A stretch of 64,000 nucleotides of DNA from Siphonodentalium dalli (GCA_032622095.1 CP136065.1:39497503-39561502), one strand, 5' to 3'. Shown: positions 32,007-42,883, numbered from the stretch's first letter. Translations and numbers: made by a program. Notes: a model not told the origin generated them from the letters alone.

Positions 32007-34945
32007 ATGAAAGTGTCAATGACACTGTAGCTCAACTTGGAAAGGGAATAATTTAATGTATTACAGTCAATGGAGCCATTAGGAATGTGGAAAGTTGAAT
32101 ATCTAATACATGTTTATAGACATGAAGAGAAAAGTAAAATCCAAGATGGCTGCTGGCGGCCTTGTTTTCGGCCGAATGACCCCAAAATGAGTCATTCCCA
32201 TCTACATGTCATCGTTAACATCCATGACAAATTTTATGACGATCAGACTAAAGGTACGACCTGTAGCCCATGCTAAAGAATTTAGTCATACAAAGAGTAA
32301 AATCCAAGATGGCTGCTGGCGGCCATGTTTTTTGGCCGAATGACCCCAAAATTACTCGTTCCCATCTACATGTCAATATTATCATCCAAGACAAATTTCA
32401 TGATGATCAGAAGAACAGTACGACCTGTGGCCCGTGCTAATGGATTAAATTTTTAAATCCAAGATGGCCGCTGGCGGCCATGTTTTTTGTCCGAATGACC
32501 CCAAAATGACTTGTTCCCATCTACATTCCAATTTCAACAACCATGACAAATTTTATGATGATCAGACTAAAGGAACGACCTGTAGCCCATGCTAAAGGAT
32601 TTAGTCATACAATGAGTAAAATCCAAGATGGCTGCTGGCGGCCATGTTTTTCGGCCGAATGACCTCAAAATGACTCGTTCCCATCTACATGTCATTATTA
32701 ACATTCATGACAAATTTCATGATGATAAGACTAAAGGTACAACCTGTAGCCCGTGCTAAAGGATTTAGTCATACAAAGAATAAAATCCAAGATGGCTGCT
32801 GGCGACCAGGTTTTTTGGCCGAATGACCCCAAAATTACTCGTTCCCATCTACATGTCATTGTTAACATCCATGACACATTTTATGATGATCAGACTAAAG
32901 GTACAACCTGCAGCCCGTGCTAAAGAATTTAGTCATACAAAGAGTAAAATCCAAGATGGCTGCTGGCGGTCATGTTTCTTGGCCGAATGACCCCAAAATT
33001 ACTCGTTCCCATCTACATGTCAATATTATCATCCATGACAAATTTCATGATGATCAGAACAGTACAACCAGTGGCCCGTGCTAATGGATTCAATTTTTTT
33101 ATCCAATATGGCCGCTGGTGGCCATGTTTTTTGTCAGAATGACCCCAAAATAACTCGTTCCCATCTACATTCCAATTTCAACAACCATGACAAATTTTAT
33201 GATGATCAGACTAAAGGTACGACCTGTAGCCCATGCTAAAGGATTTAGTCATACAATGAGTAAAATCCAAGATGGCTGCTGGCGGCCATGTTTTTCGGCC
33301 GAAGGACCTCAAAATGACTCGTTCCCATCTACATGTCATTATTAACATTCATGACAAATTTCATGATGATAAGACTAAAGGTACAACCTGTAGCCCGTGC
33401 TAAAGGATTTAGTCATACAAAGAGTAAAATCCAAGATGGCTGCTGGCGACCAGGTTTTTTGGCCGAATGACCCCAAAATTACTCGTTCCCATCTACATGT
33501 CATTGTTAACATCCATGACACATTTTATGATGATCAGACTAAAGGTACGACCTGCAGCCCGTGCTAAAGAATTTAGTCATACAAAGAGTAAAATCCAAGA
33601 TGGCTGCTGGCGGCCATGTTTTTTGGCCGAATGACCCCAAAATTACACGTTCCCATCTACATGTCAATATTATCATCCATGACAAATTTCATGATGATCA
33701 GAAGAACAGTACAACCAGTGGCCCGTGCTAATGGATTCAATTTTTTAATCCAATATGGCCGCTGGCGGCCATGTTTTTTGTCCGAATGACCCCAAAATGA
33801 CTCGTTCCCATCTACATTCCAATTTCAACAACCATGACAAATTTTATGATGATCAGACTAAAGGTACGACCTGTAGCCCGTGCTAAAGGATTTAGTGATA
33901 CAAAGAGTAAAATCCAAGTTGGCTGCTGGCGGCCATGTTTTTTGGCCGAATGACCCCAAAATGACTAGTTCCCATCTACATGTCATTGTTAACATCCATG
34001 ACACATTTTATGATGATCAGACTAAAGGTACGACCTGCAGCCCGTGCTAAAGAATTTAGTCATACAAAGAGTAAAATCCAAGATGGCTGCTGGCGGTCAT
34101 GTTTTTTGGCCAAATGACCCCAAAATTACTCGTTCCCATCTACATGTCAATATTATCATCCATGACAAATTTCATGATCATCAGACAAACAGTACGACCT
34201 GTGGCCCGTGCTAATGGATTAAATTTTTAAATCCAAGATGGCCGCTGGTGGCCATGTTTTTTGTCAGAATGACCCCAAAATAACTCGTTCCCATCTACAT
34301 TCCAATTTCAACAACCATGACAAATTTTATGATGATCAGACTAAAGGTACGACCTGTAGCCCATGCTAAAGGATTTAGTCATACAAAGAGTAAAATCCAA
34401 GATGGCTGCTGGCGGCCATGTTTTTCGGCCGAATGACCTCAAAATGACTCGTTCCCATCTACATGTCATTATTAACATTCATGACACATTTCATGATGAT
34501 CAGACTAAAGGTACAACCTGTAGCCCGTGCTAAAGAATTTAGTCATACAAAGAGTAAAATCCAAGATGGCTGCTGGCGTCCAGGTTTTTTGGCCGAATGA
34601 CCCGAAAATTACTCGTTCCCATCTACATGTCATTGTTAACATCCATGACACATTTTATGATGATCAGACTAAAGGTACGACCTGTAGCCCGTGCTAATGG
34701 ATTGAATTTTGAAATCCAATATGGCCACTGGCGGCCATGTTTTTTTTTCGAATGACCCCAAAATTAATTATTCTGGTCTAAATGTTGATGTCAACAGGCA
34801 CAGCTATGACAAATTTCATAATGATCCGACGAAAGGTACGACCTGTAGCCTGCATTGTTGACGCCTTACGTACACACGCACACACGGACGACGGACGACA
34901 AAGCCATAGCAATAGCTCAAACTTTACAAAGTAAAGTTGAGCTAA
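32007..34945 (+). mobile_element. pearl-like (Helitron-type) element with 17 tandem monomers
   Basis: Starts ATGAAAGTGTCAATGACACTGTAGC, where GTGTCAATGACAC is a 13-base near-palindrome, and ends in an ACACACG/GACGACGGACGAC microsatellite followed by the hairpin TAGCTCAAACTTTACAAAGTAAAGTTGAGCTA. Between them I count 17 copies of an ~160 bp monomer marked by (AAG/AAT)ATGGC(T/C)GCTGGCGG, TGTCCGAATGACCCCAAAA, TCGTTCCCATCTACAT, CATGACAAATTTTATGATGATCAGAC and GACCTGTAGCCCGTGCTAA. This layout (left end, 160 bp tandem core, microsatellite, hairpin) is that of pearl elements of bivalves, now seen as Helitron/Helentron-derived. No RepHel gene is present, so it is non-autonomous. It sits inside a member of the second tandem family. 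Confidence 0.85.
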
Positions 34946-35310
34946 AAAGGGGGATAACTCCACCAAAAAATGTCGGACAGACGTCATAATCGCAAGTGCA
35001 CAAGTTCCCATGGTACTAAATATCTGTGCCACGTTTTAAAAAAATTGACTGAAAAATGTAGGAATAAAAGCTCGGACAAAAGTATACATGTTGTGAAAAT
35101 TTTCTAAGTCGAAAAAGGGGGGATAACTCCACTAAAAAAAAGTCCAACAGACGTCATAATCGCAGGTGCACAGGTTCCCATGGTGGTTGATGTCTGTGCC
35201 AAGTTTCACGGAAATTGATCAAAAAACGACTGAGAAAAACTCCGGACAAATTTGTGTCCACGGACGGACGACGCCGACGGACGGTCGCCGACGGACGTAC
35301 GGACGGACAT
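34946..35310. repeat. second tandem family, right part with ACGG microsatellite
   Basis: Continues the monomer broken at 32006: two more monomers and then GACGGACGACGCCGACGGACGG at the end (35260-35310). The GACGG-type terminal microsatellite supports a pearl-like nature for this family too. Confidence 0.8.
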
Positions 35311-35785
35311 ACCAACAAATGGGTAGATATGTGGCTTCGACCTATGTGGCTAGAAATGGTAATGTGGCTTTAGTTTTTATGTGGCTTCTCAAGTAGCCAT
35401 AAAATTTTAAGTGGCTATCAAGTAGTAGATAGTGATAAAACTCCAGATTATGGATTCATAAAATGTTGGAATTATAGCAGAAGAAGCTGATTAAAACTCA
35501 AAAACTTGCTCACAGCAACTGGGACAGTGGAATAGGAGAAACTGACAGGTCCGTGATTGGGTGGCTAGCCACATAAATGTCTTGTCAGTGTCCGAAATCT
35601 CCTATTGACGGGTCATGGATGTCTAAATCGATGGACTTTTTTTTTCCAAATTTTGAGTGACTACAAAATTAAATAAGCTGATTAGGCCAAATAGATCATT
35701 TTAGAACGTCCATCTGAAAGCTGTTACGTGGCTAGCCACGCAACGGAAGTTATGCACATAAATATCCATTTTACACAATCTTAGC
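35311..35785. repeat. GTGGCTAGCCAC-rich spacer
   Basis: GTGGCT/AGCCAC words occur about nine times, including two perfect GTGGCTAGCCAC palindromes (35560 and 35730). Arms ATAGGAGAAACTGACAGG and CTTGTCAGTGTCCGAAATCTCCTAT flank the first. The second 1180 bp element inserted in the last CTTAGC of this block, and AGCCAC words continue after it at 36966. Confidence 0.6.
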
Positions 35786-36965
35786 CAGTCCTTCGATTTT
35801 GAGGCGCGCAATTGCGCTTGCGCGCCTTGGCGCGCGCGGATTTAAAAACCTGCGAGTTATTAAATGCGCACGCCGAAAATTTCAAATGCGCACCTCAGAA
35901 TTTGCAACCAGTGAACGAGATTTTAACAAACAACACACCACTGGTCAAACGCCGATAAGACTATCCACCATGTATCTTTCTCAGCAGTGATGACGCTGAT
36001 TACGAACCTGGTAACTACTAGTAGTAACATACATTGTGATCGCATTATTACTCGATGAATGAAAACAAACGGCCACCTTCTTGACAATGCGTCATTCAAT
36101 CTGGGCACCTAATGATATTGACCAATGGGACAGTCGGAACACTGAAGAGGAATCAAGCGTCATCATTAAAAATAGGCAGCTAATAATATCGACCAATGAG
36201 GACTCGTGTTGCGTCACGTAATCGCCACAGTTAATACTATCGGCCAACGAATGAGCAGTATCACGAAATCGGAAACTTATTTATAATAACACGTGATCAG
36301 CAGATTCTCCCAGATTAAAAATAGAATTGGAAAATCCTCAGAATTCTGCATGCAAACAACTCATTCAGGCGACTTTGTTTCAAATTATTATCTGCGCATT
36401 TTTAAATCTAGTTTTTGCAAGGGACATGCAGTTTTTTTTGTGTGGAAAATTAATAAACGAAGCGGTCCCTAATAATCTCGTACAGGGGGGATTTTTAGCT
36501 GAAAATAAATAATCGTACCCGTACGCTTATTTGGATCCGAGACTGGTGACGAAACCACGATACTATCAAAGCGAAAGAGGGTTGACTCGTCGGATTCCGG
36601 TGAAACTGATTGCGGTAACGATTAGGATTCCACTTCCGAGTTTGAAACTTTAAGCGAGTCTGATGGGCATGCGCTCTCAGACGCGGAAGTCGACTAATTA
36701 CCGTGATCAGATTCATCGGGATTGCCGGATTGTTGATGCTATTATCATGTGGACTATTGTACAATATAAACATATGTTTTTTATTTCTGTTTCTGTTGCC
36801 ACACTTAGAATAATACGTGTGTATCATTATACTTGTGTTTGTCTTTATTCAGTAATCATTTCATCGATGTTAATTTGAATTGTGCTCCCTCAAAAAGGCG
36901 CGCGCAAATCCCAAAAGCTCCGAGCGATATACCGCGCACCTACGTTTTCCAAATTCGAAGGACTG
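35786..36965 (+). mobile_element. 1180 bp DNA element, copy 2 (6 bp target duplication CTTAGC)
   Basis: Same orientation and the same 1180-base length as copy 1, with CTTAGC on both sides (35780-35785 and 36966-36971). The different target sequence shows that the two copies are separate insertions and not a segmental duplication. The same acidic coding relic and its TAG are present, so that stop was in the parent element. Confidence 0.87.
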
Positions 36966-36971
36966 CTTAGC

Positions 36972-37454
36972 CACATAAGTAGTCATTAGTAAACACAGAC
37001 GAGCTGACTCCAGTATACCCCCCCTAACTTCGTTGCGGGGGGTATAAATATAGGCGAATGGGACCTACATTGGCGTGCAGAACCCAATCCCTATTTTACG
37101 CGTGGGCAGTCAGGTCCATATGCTGGCCGGGCTGCTAGTCATTCATCATGAGTCGCGCAAATTCCTGGAACAAATCACTATGTGCCCGTCTCTTATTGCT
37201 GCACTTTCCATCGTGGTGCATTTTGTAATGGTAATTTATACAGTGCGCTAAGCAGATCACCTTAAACCACTGTATATGGTAATTTAGCCAGTTGGGAACA
37301 ACGTATACAGTCGCCTTAAAGCACCGTATATGTTGCTCTAGCTACATACTTTTTTTTAAATCAAATGAAATTATTATTTACTAAAATTTTGAAGCAGTCC
37401 AAATTCATATGCTCCCATGTAACAATGAGGTTAATTTTTACTTAATTTCCACAG
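36972..37454. other. no gene; C-run/G-run hairpin
   Basis: A stem of TATACCCCCC and GGGGGGTATA lies near 37013-37047. The phrase CAGT(C/-)GCCTTAAA-CACTGTATATG occurs twice at 37250-37345. No coding evidence. Confidence 0.45.
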
Positions 37455-38676
37455 CTTCTGTTGTTGGACGAGGCTACCGAGCACTACGGTATTGGATGAC
37501 ACTAGTGGTCATATAGAATGTGCTTCCTGACAGGATACAGCACAGCAGATAGCTAGTCTGAAACAAGAGTTGGCTGAATTGAAGGAGGGATGCAGGTGAG
37601 ATTAATAGCTTGAAATTAAGTTACCCCACCCCTCACACATAATGCAACTGGGAGTTTTAACACGACCTGTCTAGTTACCTCACCTCTCTTGAAATTTGTG
37701 CAATTAGAAAGTAGTAAATTCACCAGATGATCCTGATGGAAAATATCAGGAAAGATCAGCACTATCAAAAGCCAATACCAAGCAAAGTTCACTAATTGTG
37801 GCATGAACCAGTTTCCCTAATCTGCTAATCACCACCCTTATGGATAATTTCATGAGAAATGGGGTTTTTATTGGCAATTTTTGGACTGGAACATTTAATT
37901 ATTTGAATTCACTAACAGCAGGTTGCATTTAAATTCAGGTTAATATTGTTTCAGACTGAACAACAATAAAGATGCAACTGCTATGATGCACCGGTAGTTG
38001 ACACGTAGGATGTGGAGGATGAAGGCCATGAAGCACAAGTTAGTCCTAACAAAATAATAACTTTGTTTCTGGTAACATGCCCACCCGTTCGCCAGACCGC
38101 CCACCCTAAACTTGCAAAAAACAAAATTTTACTAGATAATTTCCAAAGCTTTCTAAAGAGGCACACCAGTCGTGACCGGAGTCCCCCCAGAAGTTTGCTT
38201 TTATGCAAAACTTTGTAAAGGACCCCAATATATACAAGACTGGAAAGTGCACATGCCGCGCCCATGCAAAACACTGACCAGCCGAGAGGGTGACTTTGAT
38301 GACAGATTGTCCCTATTAAAATTGTGATAACTGATTATAATGGATATACATGTATATTCTGATGAGTATAATAGGAGATGGCCCCATAAATGGCTGGATT
38401 TAGTGTATAGTCCCCCTTTAAACTACCAAACACAACATAATTTCCCCCAATTGATTGGTTTTAAAAATGTGTTTTCAGGTTATATGTCAATGATTACAGA
38501 TGTGTCAGGGGATCCCTAAAGATTAAAAAAAACTATCATTACAAAGACGATGAACTCTTGCTGCTCTACATCAAGAATGGCTCTGGAAGCATTGGAACAG
38601 AGTGAAAAGAAGAAAGTTTCATGGAAAGAAAGAGGCTAGTTTAAGTTGAATAATAATATTATAATGCCCCATGATC

Positions 38677-38854
38677 TTAACCCTTTCAGTGCCAAGTCCG
38701 ATTTTTGTATCAACCCATATTTCCTTGATCATTTTTCAAATTTATTGATTATAATAATGTGATACATTGATGGAAAGAGCAATCAATAAATTTTAAAAAT
38801 GATCAAGGAAATATGGGTTGATACAAAAATCGGACTGGGCACTGAAAGGGTTAA
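38677..38854. mobile_element. piggyBac-type TTAA MITE, 'CAGTGCC' family, copy 2
   Basis: A 170 bp element (38681-38850) flanked by TTAA on both sides. It starts CCCTTTCAGTGCCAAGTCC and ends with GGGCACTGAAAGGG. The left 75 bases match copy 1 at 15.4 kb nearly exactly; the centre is shorter. Confidence 0.87.
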
Positions 38855-39529
38855 TGTATATAATTGAAGCAATTACATGTAAGTATGTTGAAGGTATGTA
38901 TATTGTGTTATTGAGATTCAAATACATGTATCTACCACTGGTAGCTATTTGAATCTCATGAATAATTCAAGCACACACTATATGTAGATATTTTTTATCA
39001 TCCTATAATTATTATTGATTATTGCGATCGATAACATTTTATACTCATCTGAACACTGATCTGAATGCATCAAAAATTAACATTTGGTCAGAATTATCCT
39101 CAAATATCATTTAATGTTGTTTAATTTGAAGCCAACCTGTCAAGTATGGTTTTAAGCTAATGCTTTAACCCTTCCATGACTGGAGCTTCCTGAAAATTTA
39201 GCATAGATAGAATCAAATACTACATAGCTAGATCTAGCAGCTAGATGTATCTACATGTACGTAGGGATTGAAGGTTACACTACACTAAATTTGGGTGGCA
39301 TTTTGAATCATAGGGCAGTAAATTTTGAAATTGTCAATCCAGCTAATCTAGGTTATAGTTAACAAGAGCAATGCCAATCGTAACTCTGGGTAAAATAATG
39401 CAAAAACTTTGAATTATCACAATATCTTGCCATATTTTAAAGTCCACCAATGGCCATAACTCCTGTCATACTCAAGGAACAAAATGGTCAGGGGCATAAT
39501 AACACTGAACCCTATGGAAATGACTTGGC

Positions 39530-39928
39530 TTAACCCTTTACCCAACAGAAGGGCCCTGTGCCAATGCATTCTCTTATATATGCGAGTCGACCATAGGTCG
39601 CCTCGCATATATAAGAGAATGCATTGGCTTAACACATTAAAAATTATAAATTTTTAAAGAATGTAAGAAAAAATGGTAAAAAGTGTTAAAAAAAGAATTT
39701 TTTTAGGCAAATGCATTCTCTTATATATGCGAGGCGACCTATGGTCGACTCGCATATATAAGAGAATGCATTGGCACAGGGCATAACTGTAACTATCACA
39801 ATGTGGTCAAGGAGCCGGTTCCAATGATATCCATATTTGTATGGTTCTATTGAGACAGACCGAAGATATTTTAGGCTGTTGAAGCTTTATTTGGCCGGTT
39901 TTGGCCGGTTTGTTGGGTAAAGGGTTAA
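39530..39928. mobile_element. TTAA MITE with two opposed palindromic modules, intact copy
   Basis: A 391 bp element between TTAA (39530-39533) and TTAA (39925-39928). Terminal repeats are CCCTTTACCCAACA and TGTTGGGTAAAGGG. It contains two copies of the ~73 bp hairpin module, at 39555-39629 and 39712-39783, in opposite orientation. The second is the exact reverse complement of the first, including the outer GCCCTGTGCC / GGCACAGGGC. Each module is itself a near-palindrome. Also includes CCGGTTTTGGCCGG near the right end. The short minus ORFs here come from the repeat. Confidence 0.87.
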
Positions 39929-41142
39929 TTTGCTGTGAGTAATAATTCATATTCCAATGTACGAACCTAGTCTTAATTTCTGAGCAATATGATGCTGCTA
40001 CATGTTTATGAGCAATGAGCAATTACAGAAGCAGGAAAGTCAAATACTACCATCTCGGTACCAACTGCTACCAACACTGTATGGCATGCTCCAAATAGTG
40101 CTAGTGAACACTTGGCAGAATCCTTTACATTTGCAACTTTCACAGACAACAACAGCAGATTAGCGATCATGACAAAGGAAAGAGATGATGCTCTTTCCAG
40201 AGTGAAGGAACTCGAGGTCACTGTGAGGGAGCTGGAGTACAAACTCTTCACTCTACCATGCCAACCATTGCCAGGTAACTAAAATATGGCTGTATATATA
40301 TATATATATATATCTAGGGGAAACTAAGTTAAGCTGGTATAAGTATGGTCATGAAATAAAACAAAAATACTTATTAATCTTAGTCAAAATTAGTCCATAT
40401 CTTGGATCAGACCCATAATGTAACTTGACAGGTCTACGTTTTGGGCTGAGAACTTCAGATGACAAATTTGGTTCCCAATTTTGCGATAAAATGACCCAAA
40501 ACTAAATTAGCATCTGGGGAAACTCAAAACCTGGACATTTCTAATAACTCACTAAAAATTATCAGACTGGACACAAATTGAAACTTCACCGTATTTTGGA
40601 GTCAACAACTCACATGCCAAATTAACTAAAATAAAATTAAAATGAAGAATTTATCTCAATGTATTGTAGTTTAATAGTCTTGTACTAATCTCAATGTATT
40701 GCAGTTAACATTGTGCTACATTTATATTTTTTAATTGTAGCTGTTTCTGGATCAGTTACTCCCAGGAAAATAAGGATACTGCAAAAACATTGTTGAAATA
40801 TTAGATCCCAGTGGCAGCCTCAGGAATGAACAAATTGGCATGACAATGGTATGTACCACAATTTCTTCATGGCTTCTTGGATTAACAATCAGTTGATATT
40901 GAGATGCAAAATTATTGGATAAACCATTTCCTTGCAAATATCGTCTATTCACGAAAAACGGAAGTGCCGCCATTGTTGTTGTAGTAATTTTCGTATTCCC
41001 TCGTCATTGTTCAGCAAACCTCGCCGATTTCTCGAAAGCGGAAACCAGAAAACATGCGATACTTGGGCCGGAATACATGTATGTATTAACTAGCAAATCG
41101 AAAGTAACCGGATATTTTGCCGATTGCACATGGCGATTGAAT

Positions 41143-41529
41143 ATGGCGGAAACACTTCCGTGTGTGGATAGATCCTGCGTTTTAGCTATTAAACTTCACA
41201 AATGCGTTCATATGAATCAGAATAGAAACATCATCACAAGTTTCGACTTCACTTGTGGTGCACCCCTGTGTCCAGATGATCACCAACAAGCTGGCCGAAT
41301 TATCACACGTGAGGGAATTGGGTGGGATTCCCTGATAGAACTGCCATATTATGGTGCTGGTCTCGGTGCAGTGGACACGTGCCCCCATTGTGGGCAGCCA
41401 GGTGGAGAGACCAAAGTGTCTCTCAAAGAATACTACAGAACTGTTTTGCCATTGTGTTGTACCTGTTCTGAGGCAGGATTAACACATGTGGTCTCGAGAT
41501 CGTATGGAAAGAAAATTCCATTATTATAG
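41143..41529 (+). CDS. Cys-module protein, copy A (intact CxxC-x21-CxxC)
   Basis: A 128-codon ORF from ATG 41143. The first ~25 residues (MAETLPC..., VLAIKLHKCVHMNQNRN) match the start of the opposed copy at 42843. Residues ~60-128 carry IITREGIGWDS, ELPYYGAGLG, DTCPHCG, a KVSLKEYY helix, TVLPLCCTC and a C-terminal RSYGKK. CPHC and CCTC are separated by exactly 21 residues, which fits a zinc ribbon. The frame is open upstream to about 40915, so a longer first exon is possible. I cannot name the family; it recurs three times in this window, so it is probably a mobile-element-derived or expanded gene family. Confidence 0.55.
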   Translation: MAETLPCVDRSCVLAIKLHKCVHMNQNRNIITSFDFTCGAPLCPDDHQQAGRIITREGIGWDSLIELPYYGAGLGAVDTCPHCGQPGGETKVSLKEYYRTVLPLCCTCSEAGLTHVVSRSYGKKIPLL

Positions 41530-41975
41530 TTTATCCACATCTCACCGCATCCACCCTGAAAATTATAAGCCTGACGTAACATGAGTCTGTATGTACCCAG
41601 TAGGAGTGTTATGTGCCTGGTAGAACTTACTTTTTTCCTAGTAGAACTATTTCTCATTAAATATTCATTAGTTCTACAGAAAGCCGGACCCGATGAATCA
41701 ACATCTTCTGTGTCGCAATGATCCGAATGCAACAGTCATAGGGTAATCAATGCACATATATTGTTCTTGGTGCTTACTTTGTTTTACAGGTGTGAATTCC
41801 ACCACCGCTTTGCATATTGATTATGTTATGTACGTCACATTGGCGTTAAATTCACCTTCTGAGTTGAAAATTTCGCAAAATTTCTTAGTATTCGAGTCGG
41901 TGGATAAACAAAATATCATAAGGCCAAAGTGAATAATAGGTGTGTTTCCACTCCCATCCATAAAAAAAACAGGGG

Positions 41976-42021
<46 letters not shown>

Positions 42022-42388
42022 GGCTTTTCACTTTATTTTTTCGCGGGGAAATTCAAATATCATATTTGTGCTATCTTTCTAATAATTATGTCATTTATGA
42101 ACTTATTGTGAAGGCTAACAATGTATGTACTGAATTTCAGTGCCTTGTATTTAATCTACATGTGCAAATTGTACATATGTTCATTAATATTCAATAAAAC
42201 AACTAGTTTCAATATTTACAACAGTGTAGAATAACTTTCCACATAATTTATTTAGTACACATGGGCGTTTTTGCTTAATATATTCATATGATATGATTTT
42301 AATAAAATATATGTCATTTTACATATGTAGAATCCCCAGCAATTGGAAGTTTTTAAATAAAACAAAATTGTTTCACGAAGAGATTCTT
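41530..42388. other. no gene; 44-base G run and GGCC/TAA element end
   Basis: ATAAGGCCAAAGTGAATAATAGG at about 41918 looks like the left end of another GGCC-ended repeat, followed by GTGTTTCCACTCCC and the G run. A similar end, in the other orientation, lies at 48455-48503. The uninterrupted G run is 41977-42020. Confidence 0.5.
41977..42020 (+). repeat. 44-base uninterrupted G run
   Basis: The longest homopolymer in the window. Its true length is doubtful because such runs are hard to sequence. It can form G-quadruplexes. Confidence 0.8.
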
Positions 42389-42843
42389 TTAATATTTTCT
42401 GGACGCAGGCCTCAGGCATATGGGATGCAGGCCTGATTTGGTGCACTCCCCATATATGGGGAGAATAGTTTGGTACTGTCCTTTAAGTGACAACTTTATT
42501 TCTCCGCCCACTCCACCACAATGGCAACAGGTGTCCACTGGTCCCAAGGCAGCTCCGTAAAACGCCAACTCGACGGGAGTGCTGCATCTCAGGTCCTCTC
42601 TTGTCATGGAGGGTACCCCAATTGGGGACCCACATGAATAAACTCATCATTGCTTTCGAAATTCGTTTTACAGCTGATTGTAGTGTTTTGGGCGTCAAGG
42701 CCTTTGGGGTGATTCTTTTCATAGACTTGAAAAAAGGTGTTGCAGTGGGGAACCTTTGTCATTTTGTTTCTGCCTTGCGCCATGTGTATGCATTTAAAAA
42801 ACTTAAGTGCCAACACGCTGCTGGCACTTGTTTGGGACGACAT
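42389..42843 (-). pseudogene. Cys-module protein, copy B (CxxC-x21-YxxC, frameshifted)
   Basis: Starts at ATG 42843 with MSSQTSASSVLALKFFKCIHMAQGRN, alike to copy A around VLA-K---KC-HM-Q-RN. After ~79 codons the frame changes near 42604, and the rest reads MTREDL, ELAFYGAALG, DTCCHCG, KLSLKGQY, TILPIYGEC. The first pair CCHC is kept; 21 residues later the pair reads YGEC, so the first cysteine of pair two is lost. It carries ~35 extra residues between the two conserved parts compared with copy A. It lies 860 bases from copy A in opposite orientation. Confidence 0.5.
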
Positions 42844-42883
42844 GTTGACACTATTTCCCGGATGTTGGCAAAATTGTTTTAGA

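Larger units (their letters stand above)
37455..40850 (+). pseudogene. possible exons of a decayed coiled-coil gene
   Basis: Three blocks look exonic on the plus strand. Block 1 (37455-37597) follows an acceptor TTTCCACAG and ends at a donor AG/GTGAGA; it encodes QIASLKQELAELKEGC, a coiled coil, but has an in-frame TGA at about 37518-37520. Block 2 (40026-40275) runs from ATTACAG to CCAG/GTAACT, is open for ~82 codons in one frame, and ends in TKERDDALSRVKELEVTVRELEYKL, a clear heptad coil. Block 3 (about 40741-40850) follows ATTGTAG and ends before GTATGT; a frame change inside it joins PRKIR to an open GYCKNIVEILDPSGSLRNEQ. Block 2 is the best supported. The long introns hold two TTAA MITEs. 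The family is unknown. Confidence 0.35.

Noticed and set aside
32007-34945. CRISPR-like array of regular repeats
   Set aside because: Monomers are ~160 bp and continuous with no unique spacers; the ends and microsatellite match pearl-like elements, and the genome is eukaryotic.
30873-36827. 110-codon minus ORFs present twice
   Set aside because: They come from the duplicated 1180 bp element; the plus-strand acidic frame is the better coding relic.
41929-42111. Glycine-rich small protein
   Set aside because: It is only the translation of the 44-base G run.
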